Shown here in pieces: positions 16,537-24,946 of a stretch of 43,430 bases of DNA. The notes under the pieces are model-generated. The model had not been told where the DNA came from, ran no database searches, and worked only from the letters and a program-made list of their open reading frames with translations. The stretch lies in assembly GCA_019894885.1 (NCBI GenBank), contig JAGXNP010000006.1, positions 1 through 43,430 on the forward strand, read 5' to 3'. Origin of the DNA: Promethearchaeota archaeon. GTDB lineage: Archaea; Asgardarchaeota; Lokiarchaeia; Sigyniarchaeales; SOKP01. Position 1 is the first letter of the stretch, and each line of letters starts with the position of its first letter. A program made the translations under genes and the position numbers.

Positions 16537-17303
16537 TAAGACTTTTTTTTGTAAGGTTTGATCTTCAAAATAAGAAAATTTAATCAAATTGAAAGAGATT
16601 AATTGATTTAAAGTTGCAAACTATGCCGGAAGAAAAAGAAAATAGTAAAGAAGAGATTGAAGCCTTCCCATTTATCGAAGGGAAAACTATTGATTTAGTC
16701 GCAGGTAATTCTAAATGGGCAGATTTACTTTGTAAGTGGAGAAATAACCCAAACGTGCGCCATTACGATCGAAATATGTGGCCCCTTACTCTTGAAGATA
16801 TAAAGAAACATTTTGAACCCTCACCAGATAGGCGCACAAGGGATTTTGTCATTTTTACAATATACCATAAGCACGATAAGCGTCCTATTGGGTTAGTTGG
16901 CCTTGAAGATATCAATTGGGTAAGCAGAACTGCCAATATTTTCGCAACGATTGGAGAGCCCGATTATTGGGGAAAGGGTATCGCTATTGAGGCAAATAAA
17001 TTATTGATTAAATATAGTTTTACTGAGTTAAATTTACATAAAATATATGCAGGAGTATATACCCCGAATAAAAGATCACTCCGAGCAGTAGAGAAATTAG
17101 GTTTTGAAAAGGAAGCAATATTAAAAGAGGAGGGTTATGTTGATGGAGTATATCACGATATTCATAAATTCGCACTTTTCAAGAGAGATTGGATTAAATT
17201 AAATCAAAAAGAATCATAAGACTTTTTTTCTGTAAGTTTTTGTCTTCAGAATGAGAAATATTAAACAAATTGGAAGATATTAATTGATTTAAAGCGTTAA
17301 ATA
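16537..17303 (+). repeat. Duplicated spacers of the acetyltransferase tandem array
   Basis: The spacers 16534-16622 and 17220-17303 are homologous: each begins CATAAGAC followed by seven or more T and ends with ATTAATTGATTTAAAG before the next start. The repeat period, ATG to ATG, is 680 and 681 bp. So whole gene-plus-spacer units were duplicated. Confidence 0.8.
16623..17219 (+). CDS. RimJ/RimL-type GNAT acetyltransferase, tandem copy 2
   Basis: I place the start at ATG 16623 and not at TTG 16614 because copy 3 begins with the same MPEEKE and lies 681 bp further on. The protein of 198 residues has the same motifs as copy 1: CKWRNNPNVRH, DKRPIGLVGL, GEPDYWGKGIAIEANKLL, PNKRSLRAVEKLGF. It is nearest to copy 1 from about residue 110 onward. 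Changes are concentrated in the N-terminal half, which shapes the acceptor pocket in this family, so substrate choice may differ. The spacer before it (CATAAGAC, a T run, then ATTAATTGATTTAAAG) is repeated before copy 3. Confidence 0.88.
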   Translation: MPEEKENSKEEIEAFPFIEGKTIDLVAGNSKWADLLCKWRNNPNVRHYDRNMWPLTLEDIKKHFEPSPDRRTRDFVIFTIYHKHDKRPIGLVGLEDINWVSRTANIFATIGEPDYWGKGIAIEANKLLIKYSFTELNLHKIYAGVYTPNKRSLRAVEKLGFEKEAILKEEGYVDGVYHDIHKFALFKRDWIKLNQKES

Positions 17304-17894
17304 ATGCCAGAAGAAAAAGAAAAATGTAAAGAAGAGATTGAAGTCTTCCCATTTATCGAAGGGAAAATTATTGATTTAGTTGCCCAAAACTCAAAATGGG
17401 CTGAACTCATATGTAAATGGAGAAACGATCCAAATGTTCGACACTATTCAAGAAACGCATGGCCAAGGAGTCTGGGTGATGTTAAAAAAAGGTTTGAAAC
17501 TATTCAAGATGAGTTTGGACATACCCGGGATTATGTAGGTTTCATAATTTATCACAAATGTGATAAGCGTCCAATTGGAGAGATAGGATTGAACCGCATT
17601 GATTGGGTAAGTCGTCATGCTAACATTTTCGCAATGATTGGTGAACCAGAATATTTGGGGAAGGGTATAGTCGGTGAAGCAGCTCAATTAGTACTCAAAT
17701 ATGCATTTACAGAATTAAACTTGCACAAGATAAAAGCTGGCGTATTTACACCAAATGAAAGATCTCTTCGTGCAGCTGAAAAACTAGGGTTAAATAAAGA
17801 AGCAGTAGTGAAAGAAGCGATGTACGTTGACGGAAAATACCACGATATTCATAAATGGGGCTTAACAAAAGAGGAATGGCTAAAAAAAAATTAA
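17304..17894 (+). CDS. RimJ/RimL-type GNAT acetyltransferase, tandem copy 3
   Basis: The 196-residue third copy is the most diverged. It keeps CKWRNDPNVRH, DKRPIGEIGL, a CoA motif LGKGIVGEA where copies 1 and 2 have WGKGIAIEA, and PNERSLRAAEKLGL. It has a short insertion near residue 70 (DEFGHTRD) and ends KEEWLKKN in place of FKRDWIK. The shared leader and spacer show that it came from the same duplication series, but earlier. All three are likely independently ended by the T runs in the spacers. Confidence 0.87.
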   Translation: MPEEKEKCKEEIEVFPFIEGKIIDLVAQNSKWAELICKWRNDPNVRHYSRNAWPRSLGDVKKRFETIQDEFGHTRDYVGFIIYHKCDKRPIGEIGLNRIDWVSRHANIFAMIGEPEYLGKGIVGEAAQLVLKYAFTELNLHKIKAGVFTPNERSLRAAEKLGLNKEAVVKEAMYVDGKYHDIHKWGLTKEEWLKKN

Positions 17895-18024
17895 TTTTAA
17901 CTACATAAAGATTAATCATGACTAAATACATAATTTTACATTTATCCAAGGAATTATCATCATTTTAATATCTTTTTAAAGATGATTGGTTAAAGCTAGA
18001 GAAAGAAAAATAGTTTACATAAAG

Positions 18025-18038
18025 AAAAAAAAAAAAAA
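18025..18038 (-). terminator. T-tract terminator of the AOR-moaD operon
   Basis: A run of 14 A on the + strand is a T run in the minus-strand transcript, about 20 bases after the last moaD-like stop. Confidence 0.5.
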
Positions 18039-18057
18039 TTAAATTTATAAATTTACA

Positions 18058-18309
18058 TTACCCTCCCGCTAATGGAGGGAAAATTGCTACAATATCACCA
18101 TCCTTAATTAGTGTCTCTCTCTTTTGGTGCGGGGAACCATTAATTAGAATGATCAATTTAGTTTCTATTGAAATTGTAAATAAATCTAATATTGTACTTA
18201 CAGTGCTTCCTATAGGCAATGTCACAATTTTCTTCGGCGGAGCAATATCTCGTAAATTAGCAAAAAATTTGACATTCACGGTGATGTTTTTTTTATCATC
18301 CATCTTCAT
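18058..18309 (-). CDS. MoaD/ThiS-family sulfur carrier with C-terminal Gly-Gly
   Basis: This is a beta-grasp sulfur carrier; its C-terminal thiocarboxylate donates sulfur, for MoaD in pterin cofactor synthesis. The C-terminus reads DGDIVAIFPPLAGG, with the essential terminal Gly-Gly. The frame is open further upstream to 18375, but those residues (FLRICHYYTNG) overlap the preceding gene and do not look like the family. The likely starts are ATG 18309 or ATG 18303, giving 83 or 81 residues. The first of these overlaps the preceding stop (stop 18296-18298), so translation is probably coupled. Its place behind an aldehyde ferredoxin oxidoreductase gene suggests service to the tungstopterin cofactor. 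Confidence 0.85.
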   Translation of the reverse strand: MKMDDKKNITVNVKFFANLRDIAPPKKIVTLPIGSTVSTILDLFTISIETKLIILINGSPHQKRETLIKDGDIVAIFPPLAGG

Positions 18310-18583
18310 TTCTTGTAAAGTACCATTTGTATAGTAGTGACATATTCTTAGGAAATAGGCCAACTCTATCGCCATCTTTTAATTTTTTATTAAATCCCGA
18401 ATATGATCCATTAACAAATAGATGACTAGTTTCCTCTTTTTCAATTGCATATTTATTCAATACATCAGCAATAGTTTCGATTTCATCGCTTTCAATATGT
18501 AAGTTTAATGGTAATGAACCCGAAATCTTAGATCCTTCAATTTTTTTCCGTAAATCTCCAAAAATTTTTACTAAGATAGTCAT
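18296..18583 (-). CDS. MoaD-like beta-grasp protein lacking Gly-Gly
   Basis: The 95-residue protein has the MoaD pattern in its body: VKIFGDLRKKI at the start, a helix IADVLNKYAIE, HLFVNGSY, and KLKDGDRVGLFP at the place where MoaD proteins normally finish with two or three residues and Gly-Gly. Here the chain runs on for about twenty residues (KNMSLLYKWYFTRNEDG) and ends in a single Gly. Neither alternative frame restores Gly-Gly. It may be a non-carrier ubiquitin-fold protein, may need trimming, or may have lost its carrier tail by mutation. The start lies about 10 bp after the oxidoreductase stop, in one operon. Confidence 0.7.
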   Translation of the reverse strand: MTILVKIFGDLRKKIEGSKISGSLPLNLHIESDEIETIADVLNKYAIEKEETSHLFVNGSYSGFNKKLKDGDRVGLFPKNMSLLYKWYFTRNEDG

Positions 18584-18592
18584 TTTTAAAAG

Positions 18593-20329
18593 CTACGCGC
18601 CCCAAACTTTATCTAATTCTTCATCAGTTACATTGAAAACTTCATTGTGTGGCGCTAATTTTTCTTTTAAGAAGAATTCTGGTAGTCTATCGTGTTTATC
18701 TGTAAAACCTGCTGCTTTATTAAACTCTCTTTCAGTATTTATGATTTGCATGCCATAACCTGGAACATCATCTACAGTAAGACTCGTTCCTAATACTCCA
18801 TTTAGTGTATCGACGACACCTTCTAATCCTTCAGGAATATCTAATATCGCAAAAGCAATGAAAAGACAATATCCCGTTGCATCAATAGCAGCAGTAGCAA
18901 CTTGTAAATTACGCGATAATTCTGCTTTTTTAGGGTCTTTAGGATCTGCTGTTCCACCGACTCCCATAATTTCAGTAGCGATGGCATAACCTGCCGTGTG
19001 ATCTGCACCTTGAGGAGTTGTTGCATAAGTTACGCCAATTCCTTTAATTGCTCGGGGATCGTATGCAGGTAAGCTTTGACCTTTTACAACGGGGACTCTG
19101 GTCACACCTAATGCTTGTGCTGTAAAGGCTGTACCATTAGCTAGAATTCTCCCAGTTGGAGTCTTATTCTTAATCTCCTCAATAAGTTTTAGAGCTTTTT
19201 TACCATCTCCAAATTCAGCTAAACCTCCTTCCATCGCAACTCCCATCATACCTCCTGCTTCAATAGTATCTAATCCCAAATCATTACACGCCCTGTTTAA
19301 TTCACCAATATCATCTAAATTGTAAATTCCACAATTAGGACCAAGAGCCCATAAACTCTCATATTCTAGTACTCCCATGGGATCTTTTCCACCAGGTTTT
19401 GTCCACACCTCAGAACATTGAATAACACATCCTGGACTACAGAAATGAGGACGAACACCTCCTCGCTTCTTTATTTCGTCAGCCTTTACCTCTCCAGATA
19501 CTTTTTCAGATCTGTCGTCTTGACCAGATGAAAAATTACGCTGTGGTAAACCCCCTGCCTCGTTAATAATGTTGACTAATACACTTGTACCAAATGAATT
19601 AAGTGCTCCACCAGGTTTTGTTACATCGTGAGTAGTTAAAGCATTCCACAATTTTTTGACACCCATATTAAAAGCTTCTTCGTTTAGAATCTCTACTCCA
19701 GGAGCTCCAGTTTCATCTACTATAATAAATTTTAGCCCTTTTGAAGCCATAACAGCACCAAGTCCGCCCCTTCCTGCGTATCTGCTTGGTAATCCTTCAG
19801 GATCGTTAAAACAGACTCCAGAAGCAGCCCCCGATATTTCAGCCGCAATACCAACACCACAAATACCTACTTTATTTCCAAATTCCTTATATAGTTCTTT
19901 ATAAGTGTCATAGAGTCCTTTATTTGACCACTTATTTGCTTTCATGAATTCTGTGCCATCATTTTTAATTTTCAGTAGATAATAATCATCACCCTTATGC
20001 ATACCTTCGACAACTACTGCTGCGATTCTCATTCTTCCTAATTTTTGAGCAAAATTTGTACCTACATTTGCCTCTTTAATCCCCCCTGTTAATGGAGATT
20101 TTCCTCCAACAGATAATCGACCAGATGTTGGAGCTTTTGTTCCTGTAACCAGTCCTGGAGCAAAAACGAGCTTATTATTTGCTCCTAATGGATGGCAAAG
20201 GGGATCAACTTCTTTCGCGACAATTGTGGAAGTAAGAGCTCGTCCACCTAAAGCTACGAAATCTGCTGGTAAATCCTCAAATTTGGCTTCAAGCTTTGTC
20301 ATATTTACTCTTAATATTCTTTTTGACAT
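18593..20329 (-). CDS. Aldehyde ferredoxin oxidoreductase (tungstopterin enzyme)
   Basis: AOR-family enzymes oxidise aldehydes to acids, or the reverse, with ferredoxin, using a tungsten bis-pterin centre and a [4Fe-4S] cluster. The 578 residues show the N-terminal pterin-binding part (GGRALTSTIVAKEVDP; TSGRLSVGGKSPLTG), the cluster ligands C297, C301 and C305 in FCSPGCVIQC, a probable fourth ligand further on, LGLDTIEAGG, and the second pterin-binding stretch YATTPQGADHTAGY. The spacing C-x3-C-x3-C belongs to a common AOR subgroup distinct from the classic Pyrococcus C-x2-C-x3-C enzymes. The substrate may be an aliphatic or aromatic aldehyde. The ribosome binding site GAGGTGA (20336-20342) is a near-perfect match to the 16S tail, with a six-base gap to ATG, so strong translation is expected. 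Confidence 0.93.
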   Translation of the reverse strand: MSKRILRVNMTKLEAKFEDLPADFVALGGRALTSTIVAKEVDPLCHPLGANNKLVFAPGLVTGTKAPTSGRLSVGGKSPLTGGIKEANVGTNFAQKLGRMRIAAVVVEGMHKGDDYYLLKIKNDGTEFMKANKWSNKGLYDTYKELYKEFGNKVGICGVGIAAEISGAASGVCFNDPEGLPSRYAGRGGLGAVMASKGLKFIIVDETGAPGVEILNEEAFNMGVKKLWNALTTHDVTKPGGALNSFGTSVLVNIINEAGGLPQRNFSSGQDDRSEKVSGEVKADEIKKRGGVRPHFCSPGCVIQCSEVWTKPGGKDPMGVLEYESLWALGPNCGIYNLDDIGELNRACNDLGLDTIEAGGMMGVAMEGGLAEFGDGKKALKLIEEIKNKTPTGRILANGTAFTAQALGVTRVPVVKGQSLPAYDPRAIKGIGVTYATTPQGADHTAGYAIATEIMGVGGTADPKDPKKAELSRNLQVATAAIDATGYCLFIAFAILDIPEGLEGVVDTLNGVLGTSLTVDDVPGYGMQIINTEREFNKAAGFTDKHDRLPEFFLKEKLAPHNEVFNVTDEELDKVWGA

Positions 20330-20375
20330 GATATTTCACCTCAATTTTTAGGCATTTAATATATGTGATAGATGG

Positions 20376-20385
20376 TTATATAAAT
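20376..20385 (-). promoter_or_regulatory. TATA box of the AOR operon
   Basis: Read on the minus strand the sequence is ATTTATATAA, 47-56 bases before the AOR start. Transcription would begin about 25 bases downstream, leaving a short leader that carries GAGGTGA. Confidence 0.5.
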
Positions 20386-20447
20386 CTGCGTTATGTAAAG
20401 ATAAACCAGACGATATACTCATTTAATTGGTCAAAAAATGCTAAGAT

Positions 20448-20456
20448 AAAAAAAAA
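20448..20456 (-). terminator. T-tract terminator of tRNA-Arg
   Basis: Nine A on the + strand give a T run in the transcript directly after tRNA base 73. Confidence 0.6.
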
Positions 20457-20471
20457 CAGGCCCGAGGGGAT

Positions 20472-20501
20472 TTGTTCAAGAAGCGCGAACTACGTATCTC
20501 A
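20472..20501 (-). other. tRNA-Arg intron 2 (in the T-loop, between bases 58 and 59)
   Basis: The intron is 30 bases. GTTC pairs with GAAC as the central 4-bp helix, with bulge AAT on one side and AAA on the other; the intron end helix GAGA/TCTT closes it with one G-T pair. Cutting AA/T and AA/A restores the T-loop TTCAAAT. Confidence 0.8.
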
Positions 20502-20522
20502 TTGAACCCCCGACCTTCTGCT

Positions 20523-20540
20523 TTCTCCATACAAATTATG
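20523..20540 (-). other. tRNA-Arg intron 1 (between bases 37 and 38)
   Basis: The intron is 18 bases. A 4-bp helix CTCC/GGAG is flanked by the 3-base bulges TAC and AAA, and cutting after the second base of each bulge gives the exon ends TA and AG. Outside the helix ATA pairs with TAT. This is the canonical position and geometry. Confidence 0.85.
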
Positions 20541-20758
20541 TAGGAGGCAGCCGCGATATCCATGCTTCGCCACGGGCCTAATTTTAAAATAATGAGTGTT
20601 ATGATCTAAAAATAACTATAAAATAAAAAAGTAGAGATAATAGTGTGATCTTTTTAACCATAAAAGGAAACATTAATCAAAAGGTTTTAATTTTCAAATT
20701 TAATCTTACATATTATAATAGATTATTTTGAAATATTTTTTTCTTTGAGCTAATTATA

Positions 20759-21034
20759 ATGGAGAAAAGAAATTATCAACAAGGTAAACCGAATAGACCC
20801 ATTGATTATTTGAAGAATTCTGTTGATAAGGTTATATTGATAAAAGTCAAGAGAAACCGTCTCTTCAGAGCAGTATTACGCTCGTTTGATGAACATCTTA
20901 ATCTTTACATTGAAGATGCAACACAACTTTTCGAATATATGGATGAAGATGGAAATGTTAAAGAAGAACATGAAACCCTTGGCAATATCGTGTTACGTGG
21001 GGACAATGTCATCTTTTTGAACCTTGCAAGTTAG
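20759..21034 (+). CDS. Sm-like archaeal protein (Lsm)
   Basis: The 91-residue protein is an Sm fold that forms a ring and binds U-rich RNA. The Sm1 motif is at about 27-57 (KVILIKVKRNRLFRAVLRSFDEHLNLYIEDA), with the Asp and Asn of FDEHLN that line the RNA pocket. The Sm2 motif is LRGDNVIFLNL near the end, with Arg-Gly-Asp that contacts the base. An insertion of about eight acidic residues (EYMDEDGNVKEE) lies between them, and a basic 16-residue tail precedes the fold. In many archaea this gene is followed by the ribosomal protein L37e gene; that is not seen here. Confidence 0.92.
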   Translation: MEKRNYQQGKPNRPIDYLKNSVDKVILIKVKRNRLFRAVLRSFDEHLNLYIEDATQLFEYMDEDGNVKEEHETLGNIVLRGDNVIFLNLAS

Positions 21035-21214
21035 TTTAAAAAAATACAAATCCTTGTTCCATTGGGATTTCGTATTGTAATTAAAAATCATAAATGATCT
21101 TTACTTTCATTTAGATTAGGTAAAAAACATATAAAAGTTAAAACCTTTTTCAATAAGTGAGAAACCTAATATTAAATTTGATTGATTTGTTTTAATAAAA
21201 AGAGATTCTAATAA

Positions 21215-23305
21215 GTGATTGAATCAGAATATATCAAACTCCGAAATTCATTGGTAATTAGCCCTAATTTAGGCCATCCTCTATTTATCGGCATGGATCG
21301 TGAGTTAAAGCAGATTGAATTTGAAGTAAATCTTCTAGTTGCGAGTAATATTACGGATTCATCAAATTTTGAGGGTTTTCTAAGGGATAACCTAAAGCTT
21401 ATTCCAATTCTAGAATACAAGTGGAAGCTAGCCAAATTATTTGAAAGAAAAAAAAAAAAGGGGATTTGGGCTAAAATTAAAAGTTTTTTTTCCAGAGACA
21501 AGAAACGCAGAAAACAGGAGACTCAAGTAATTAAGGAATTCAATGACTCAATGGGTAATACTTTTGATATGGTCCAAAAGGAGAAGATAGAAAATTTAAA
21601 GCCGCGGGCTTTTCGAGGGGATATAATAGACTGTATAGTTTTGAATATTCAGAGTGTAAATGAGTGTGAGATCGATAATCCAGAATACGACGATTATCTT
21701 AGTCCTCAAAATTATTTAGTCAAACATGAAATTTTTGGGAGTTTAAATAAATTCTACTCAGCAACAATTTATTTTAAACTGACAGATGAGGTTATTGAGT
21801 TTTTAAAGAGTTATAACTTCGTAATGTTTGATATTCTCCAGCAAAACCCGAATAAAGGTGATCGGATTAACTATCACTCGATTGTAATTTCAAAGAATGA
21901 TTGGACCAATTTCAAATTTTTACATGCCACAGATTTACATTTAGCCGAAAGAAACGATAGAATCTATGAAATTGTTAAAAAATGGCAAAAATCAGTTAGA
22001 AAATCAGAAATTGGCGAAATTATAGCTCAAAGTGTTAAAGCAGTCTCTTTTTTTCAGAGAATGTTAATGAAAAAACCAGTGGAAAAAGTTGAAACAACTA
22101 AACCACTGCACAAACGGTTTATTAATCCTAATAATAATTTTAGAAACTTTATCAAGCACGCAAATAAGAATGTGAATCAGAACGATTTAGATTTTATAGT
22201 GTTAACAGGAGATATCATCGATTTTTCTATTCTATCAAAAATAAATAAAGAGAAGAGGAAGACTTTAGACTTTAATTACAACTTTAGCAATTGGCGGATT
22301 TTCAAAGAAATTTTACTAAACCACCCTCAAGAAATGAAAAGGGGAATGGTTACTGGAGAAGAATTACTTTGTCCCATTTTTACAATCCCGGGAAACCATG
22401 ATTATCGTCCGTATCATTACGATCTTCGTTGGGGTAATTTGTACAAAAAAATAGGATTGAATGGTAACGAAGCGATTGCTTTGAACGACGAGTTAATGGC
22501 AAATCCCATCAGTTCTATTACGAAAAATTTCAGGGCTTTAAAAGCCTATTTAAGAGAAATCAATTCGTCATTAGATTTTTCTCTCAAGCTTGGAAATAAT
22601 ATTTTCGTTTTTCTAAACTCCGGATCCGATTCTTTTAAAAATATTATAGATTTTGTTAGTGGACACCCCTCCGTAACTGGAGTTACCAACAAACAAATAA
22701 GGTTTCTAGAGAATTTAATAAATAAAACCATTAAACTCGGAAACAATACATTTCTTATGATCCATGGACCTCCAATTAACCCAAAAAAAACCATGAGCCC
22801 CAAACGATTTTCTCTTTCAAAACCTTCAAAGGATAAAATTCAGTCTCTTGAAGAGTTTAAAGAATCTATTATGGAAAAATTGGGAATGAGTCCTTCCTCA
22901 ATTCGAATCGACGATAAATTTGATTTAAAATTTGGAACAATTTCTTCAAATTGGGCAAAGATCATTAAATTTTGCCTCGATTATTGTGTCCTTACTCTTT
23001 CAGGGCATACTCATCGATTAAAAGAGTTTAGGTTGAGGAATCCTCAACAAAAATCTATTAATCCTAATCAAACGATTCCAATTAAACTAGAAAAATTAGA
23101 CAATTTTGTAGCTGTATATTACGATTATTATTCTGAAAGACTAAAAAATCAAGATGAAGTTGAAACCAACGCTCCTTATGTCGTTCAAACTCCAGCTCTA
23201 GGATTAGGGAGTTATACCGGTTCTAATTTAGCCGGGGCTTATCGAGAGATCATAATTGAAAAAGGAAAATTAACTTCTTTTAAAGTTAAGTATGTAAGGC
23301 GATAA
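21215..23305 (+). CDS. Large calcineurin-like metallophosphoesterase
   Basis: The 696-residue protein carries the five metallophosphoesterase blocks in order: HATDLHLAERND (first Asp and His), VLTGDIIDF, IPGNHDYRP, the late His in MIHGPP, and SGHTHR. All metal ligands are present. The catalytic domain begins only at about residue 234. The first 230 residues are an unknown domain with a strongly basic stretch at about 72-105 (ERKKKKGIWAKIKSFFSRDKKRRKQ), which could touch membranes or nucleic acid. Another 70-residue basic insert follows the first motif. The start is GTG 21215. The substrate is unknown; such proteins act on nucleotides, phospholipids, DNA or phosphoproteins. Confidence 0.85.
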   Translation: MIESEYIKLRNSLVISPNLGHPLFIGMDRELKQIEFEVNLLVASNITDSSNFEGFLRDNLKLIPILEYKWKLAKLFERKKKKGIWAKIKSFFSRDKKRRKQETQVIKEFNDSMGNTFDMVQKEKIENLKPRAFRGDIIDCIVLNIQSVNECEIDNPEYDDYLSPQNYLVKHEIFGSLNKFYSATIYFKLTDEVIEFLKSYNFVMFDILQQNPNKGDRINYHSIVISKNDWTNFKFLHATDLHLAERNDRIYEIVKKWQKSVRKSEIGEIIAQSVKAVSFFQRMLMKKPVEKVETTKPLHKRFINPNNNFRNFIKHANKNVNQNDLDFIVLTGDIIDFSILSKINKEKRKTLDFNYNFSNWRIFKEILLNHPQEMKRGMVTGEELLCPIFTIPGNHDYRPYHYDLRWGNLYKKIGLNGNEAIALNDELMANPISSITKNFRALKAYLREINSSLDFSLKLGNNIFVFLNSGSDSFKNIIDFVSGHPSVTGVTNKQIRFLENLINKTIKLGNNTFLMIHGPPINPKKTMSPKRFSLSKPSKDKIQSLEEFKESIMEKLGMSPSSIRIDDKFDLKFGTISSNWAKIIKFCLDYCVLTLSGHTHRLKEFRLRNPQQKSINPNQTIPIKLEKLDNFVAVYYDYYSERLKNQDEVETNAPYVVQTPALGLGSYTGSNLAGAYREIIIEKGKLTSFKVKYVRR

Positions 23306-23325
23306 TGAGTTGAAGATTGAATAAA

Positions 23326-24819
23326 TCAATCGTTAAAATGTAAAGGTCTTCCTTTTTTATGAATAGCCATACCATAAACATCTTCCATCCCTTCTAAAAC
23401 CATCTCTGAAATTGTTGGATGGCTATGTATTGTAGAAGCAACATCGTGGACGGTTAATCCATGTTGCATAGCTAAAGAAATCTCAGATATTAATTCGGAA
23501 GCTTCAGAACCAATACACGATGCGCCTAGTATTTTGCTAGTTTTTTTATCAGCGATAATCAGTATGAATCCATCTTCCTCACCCATACACTTCGCCTTCC
23601 CTAACGAGATATAGGGGAATCTTCCAGTGATTAAGTCATATCCTGAATCTTTAGCATTCTTTCTCCTCATTCCTACTGCTCCTATGTTTGGACTCGTGAA
23701 AATGGTTGCGGGAATCACCCTGTAATCTGTAGCTTTTTCTTTAACTTGAAACTCATCTAAACTTGCTAATACATTTGCCACAGCAACATCGCCTTCATGT
23801 CTAGCAACATGAGCAAGCATCATTCCACCTGTAACGTCACCGATAGCAAATATTCCTTTTACAGAAGTTTCTAATGTCTTTGGATCTACTTTTATTGCTC
23901 CGCGCTGTGTTTCTATTTTTAAGTCTTCTAATCCTAAATTTCTAGATTTTTTTGCTCGGCCAATTGTAACCAAACAGTAATCAGCTTCAAAATAAGATTT
24001 TTCAGCCGTTTCTATCTGCTCTCTTGGAACATCAGCTGAAATTGTTGTTGCTTTCACGCTTGGTCCTGTGTTTACTATTGATAAAACATTTTGTGAAACA
24101 AGAATTTCGATACCAAGACTATCGAACTTTTTTTGTATTTCTTTCACTACCATAGGCTCTTCTGATGCAATTGGAGAGGGAAGATATTCCAGTATCGTAA
24201 CTTTGCTTCCAAAACTAGCAAAAATATTAGCAAACTCACACCCAGCTACTCCAGCACCGATAATAAGCAAATTCTCTGGCAAAAATTTAAAGTTAGGGTG
24301 TAGGACATCGTCAGTAGTTAATATTCTATCGTGGTCAATATTGAAAACAGGAATTAACACTGGAGTTGAACCTGTAGCAATTATTACCCTTTTAGCTTTA
24401 ATTTTTTTATTATCATCCCCTTCAATCAAGATTTCAAATCCATTATTTGCGTTTCCTTTTAAAATCTTACCATGTCCCATATAGACATCGTTTTTCCATG
24501 CATTTTCTAATGTCGCAATTCCATCCGTTAATTCTTTAACAACCCTATTTTTACGATCAACGGCTTTACTGAAGTCTAACTTAAAATCACAGAGAATTCC
24601 ATGATCCTCTCCATTTTCCTTAAGTTTCTGAATAAACTCTGCAGATGCGTAGAGAGCTTTTGCTGGTATGCAGCCCCAATTTAAGCACGTACCTCCTAAT
24701 TTATCTTCTTCAATTAAGGCAACTTTAGCCCCAAATTGGGCAGCTCTGATAGCGGAATGGTATCCTCCTGGTCCTGAGCCAATTATTGCAATATCATACA
24801 ATTCTGAGCCTGACATCAT
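23326..24819 (-). CDS. lpdA: Dihydrolipoamide dehydrogenase
   Basis: This flavoprotein reoxidises protein-bound dihydrolipoamide with NAD. The 497 residues show the FAD motif GSGPGGYHSA, the redox-active pair C45 and C50 in GGTCLNWGC, the NAD motif GAGVAGCEFA, the second FAD motif GIFAIGDVTGG and the C-terminal active-site HSHPTISE. A Pro-Ala-Lys follows the disulfide (CIPAKAL) where most enzymes have Pro-Ser-Lys. No E1 or E2 genes of an oxo-acid complex and no glycine cleavage genes are nearby, so it may serve the glycine cleavage system encoded elsewhere. The gene converges on the phosphoesterase gene with a 20-bp gap. Confidence 0.95.
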   Translation of the reverse strand: MMSGSELYDIAIIGSGPGGYHSAIRAAQFGAKVALIEEDKLGGTCLNWGCIPAKALYASAEFIQKLKENGEDHGILCDFKLDFSKAVDRKNRVVKELTDGIATLENAWKNDVYMGHGKILKGNANNGFEILIEGDDNKKIKAKRVIIATGSTPVLIPVFNIDHDRILTTDDVLHPNFKFLPENLLIIGAGVAGCEFANIFASFGSKVTILEYLPSPIASEEPMVVKEIQKKFDSLGIEILVSQNVLSIVNTGPSVKATTISADVPREQIETAEKSYFEADYCLVTIGRAKKSRNLGLEDLKIETQRGAIKVDPKTLETSVKGIFAIGDVTGGMMLAHVARHEGDVAVANVLASLDEFQVKEKATDYRVIPATIFTSPNIGAVGMRRKNAKDSGYDLITGRFPYISLGKAKCMGEEDGFILIIADKKTSKILGASCIGSEASELISEISLAMQHGLTVHDVASTIHSHPTISEMVLEGMEDVYGMAIHKKGRPLHFND

Positions 24820-24946
24820 TCTTTTTAAATCTTCAAATGTAATATAAATACTTATCTTACTGAGATAGATTATACATATAATATTAATTTTAATTAAATA
24901 TCTCTAGAAGCATAATTAATTTTTTTCTTTAAAATTGTTGATTTAA

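Larger units (their letters stand above)
20457..20579 (-). tRNA. tRNA-Arg(CCU) with two introns
   Basis: On the minus strand a 75-base tRNA can be assembled from three exons: 20541-20579, 20502-20522 and 20457-20471. The acceptor stem AGGCCCG pairs fully with CGGGCCT, followed by discriminator G; CCA is not encoded. The D-stem is GCGA/TCGC, the anticodon stem GCTGC/GCAGA (one end mismatch), and the T-stem GGGGG/CCCCT with loop TTCAAAT once spliced. The anticodon loop CTCCTAA gives CCU at 20542-20544, which reads AGG for arginine. Both intron junctions fit the archaeal bulge-helix-bulge pattern cut by tRNA endonuclease. The T-loop intron explains why an ordinary pattern scan could miss the gene. 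Confidence 0.9.

Noticed and set aside
15943-17894. Triple acetyltransferase array as one pseudogenised repeat
   Set aside because: All three frames are intact with the CoA-binding motifs kept, so they appear functional.
18310-18375. Longer form of the Gly-Gly MoaD protein starting at 18375
   Set aside because: The extra residues are a shadow of the preceding gene in another frame and do not resemble the family's N-terminus.
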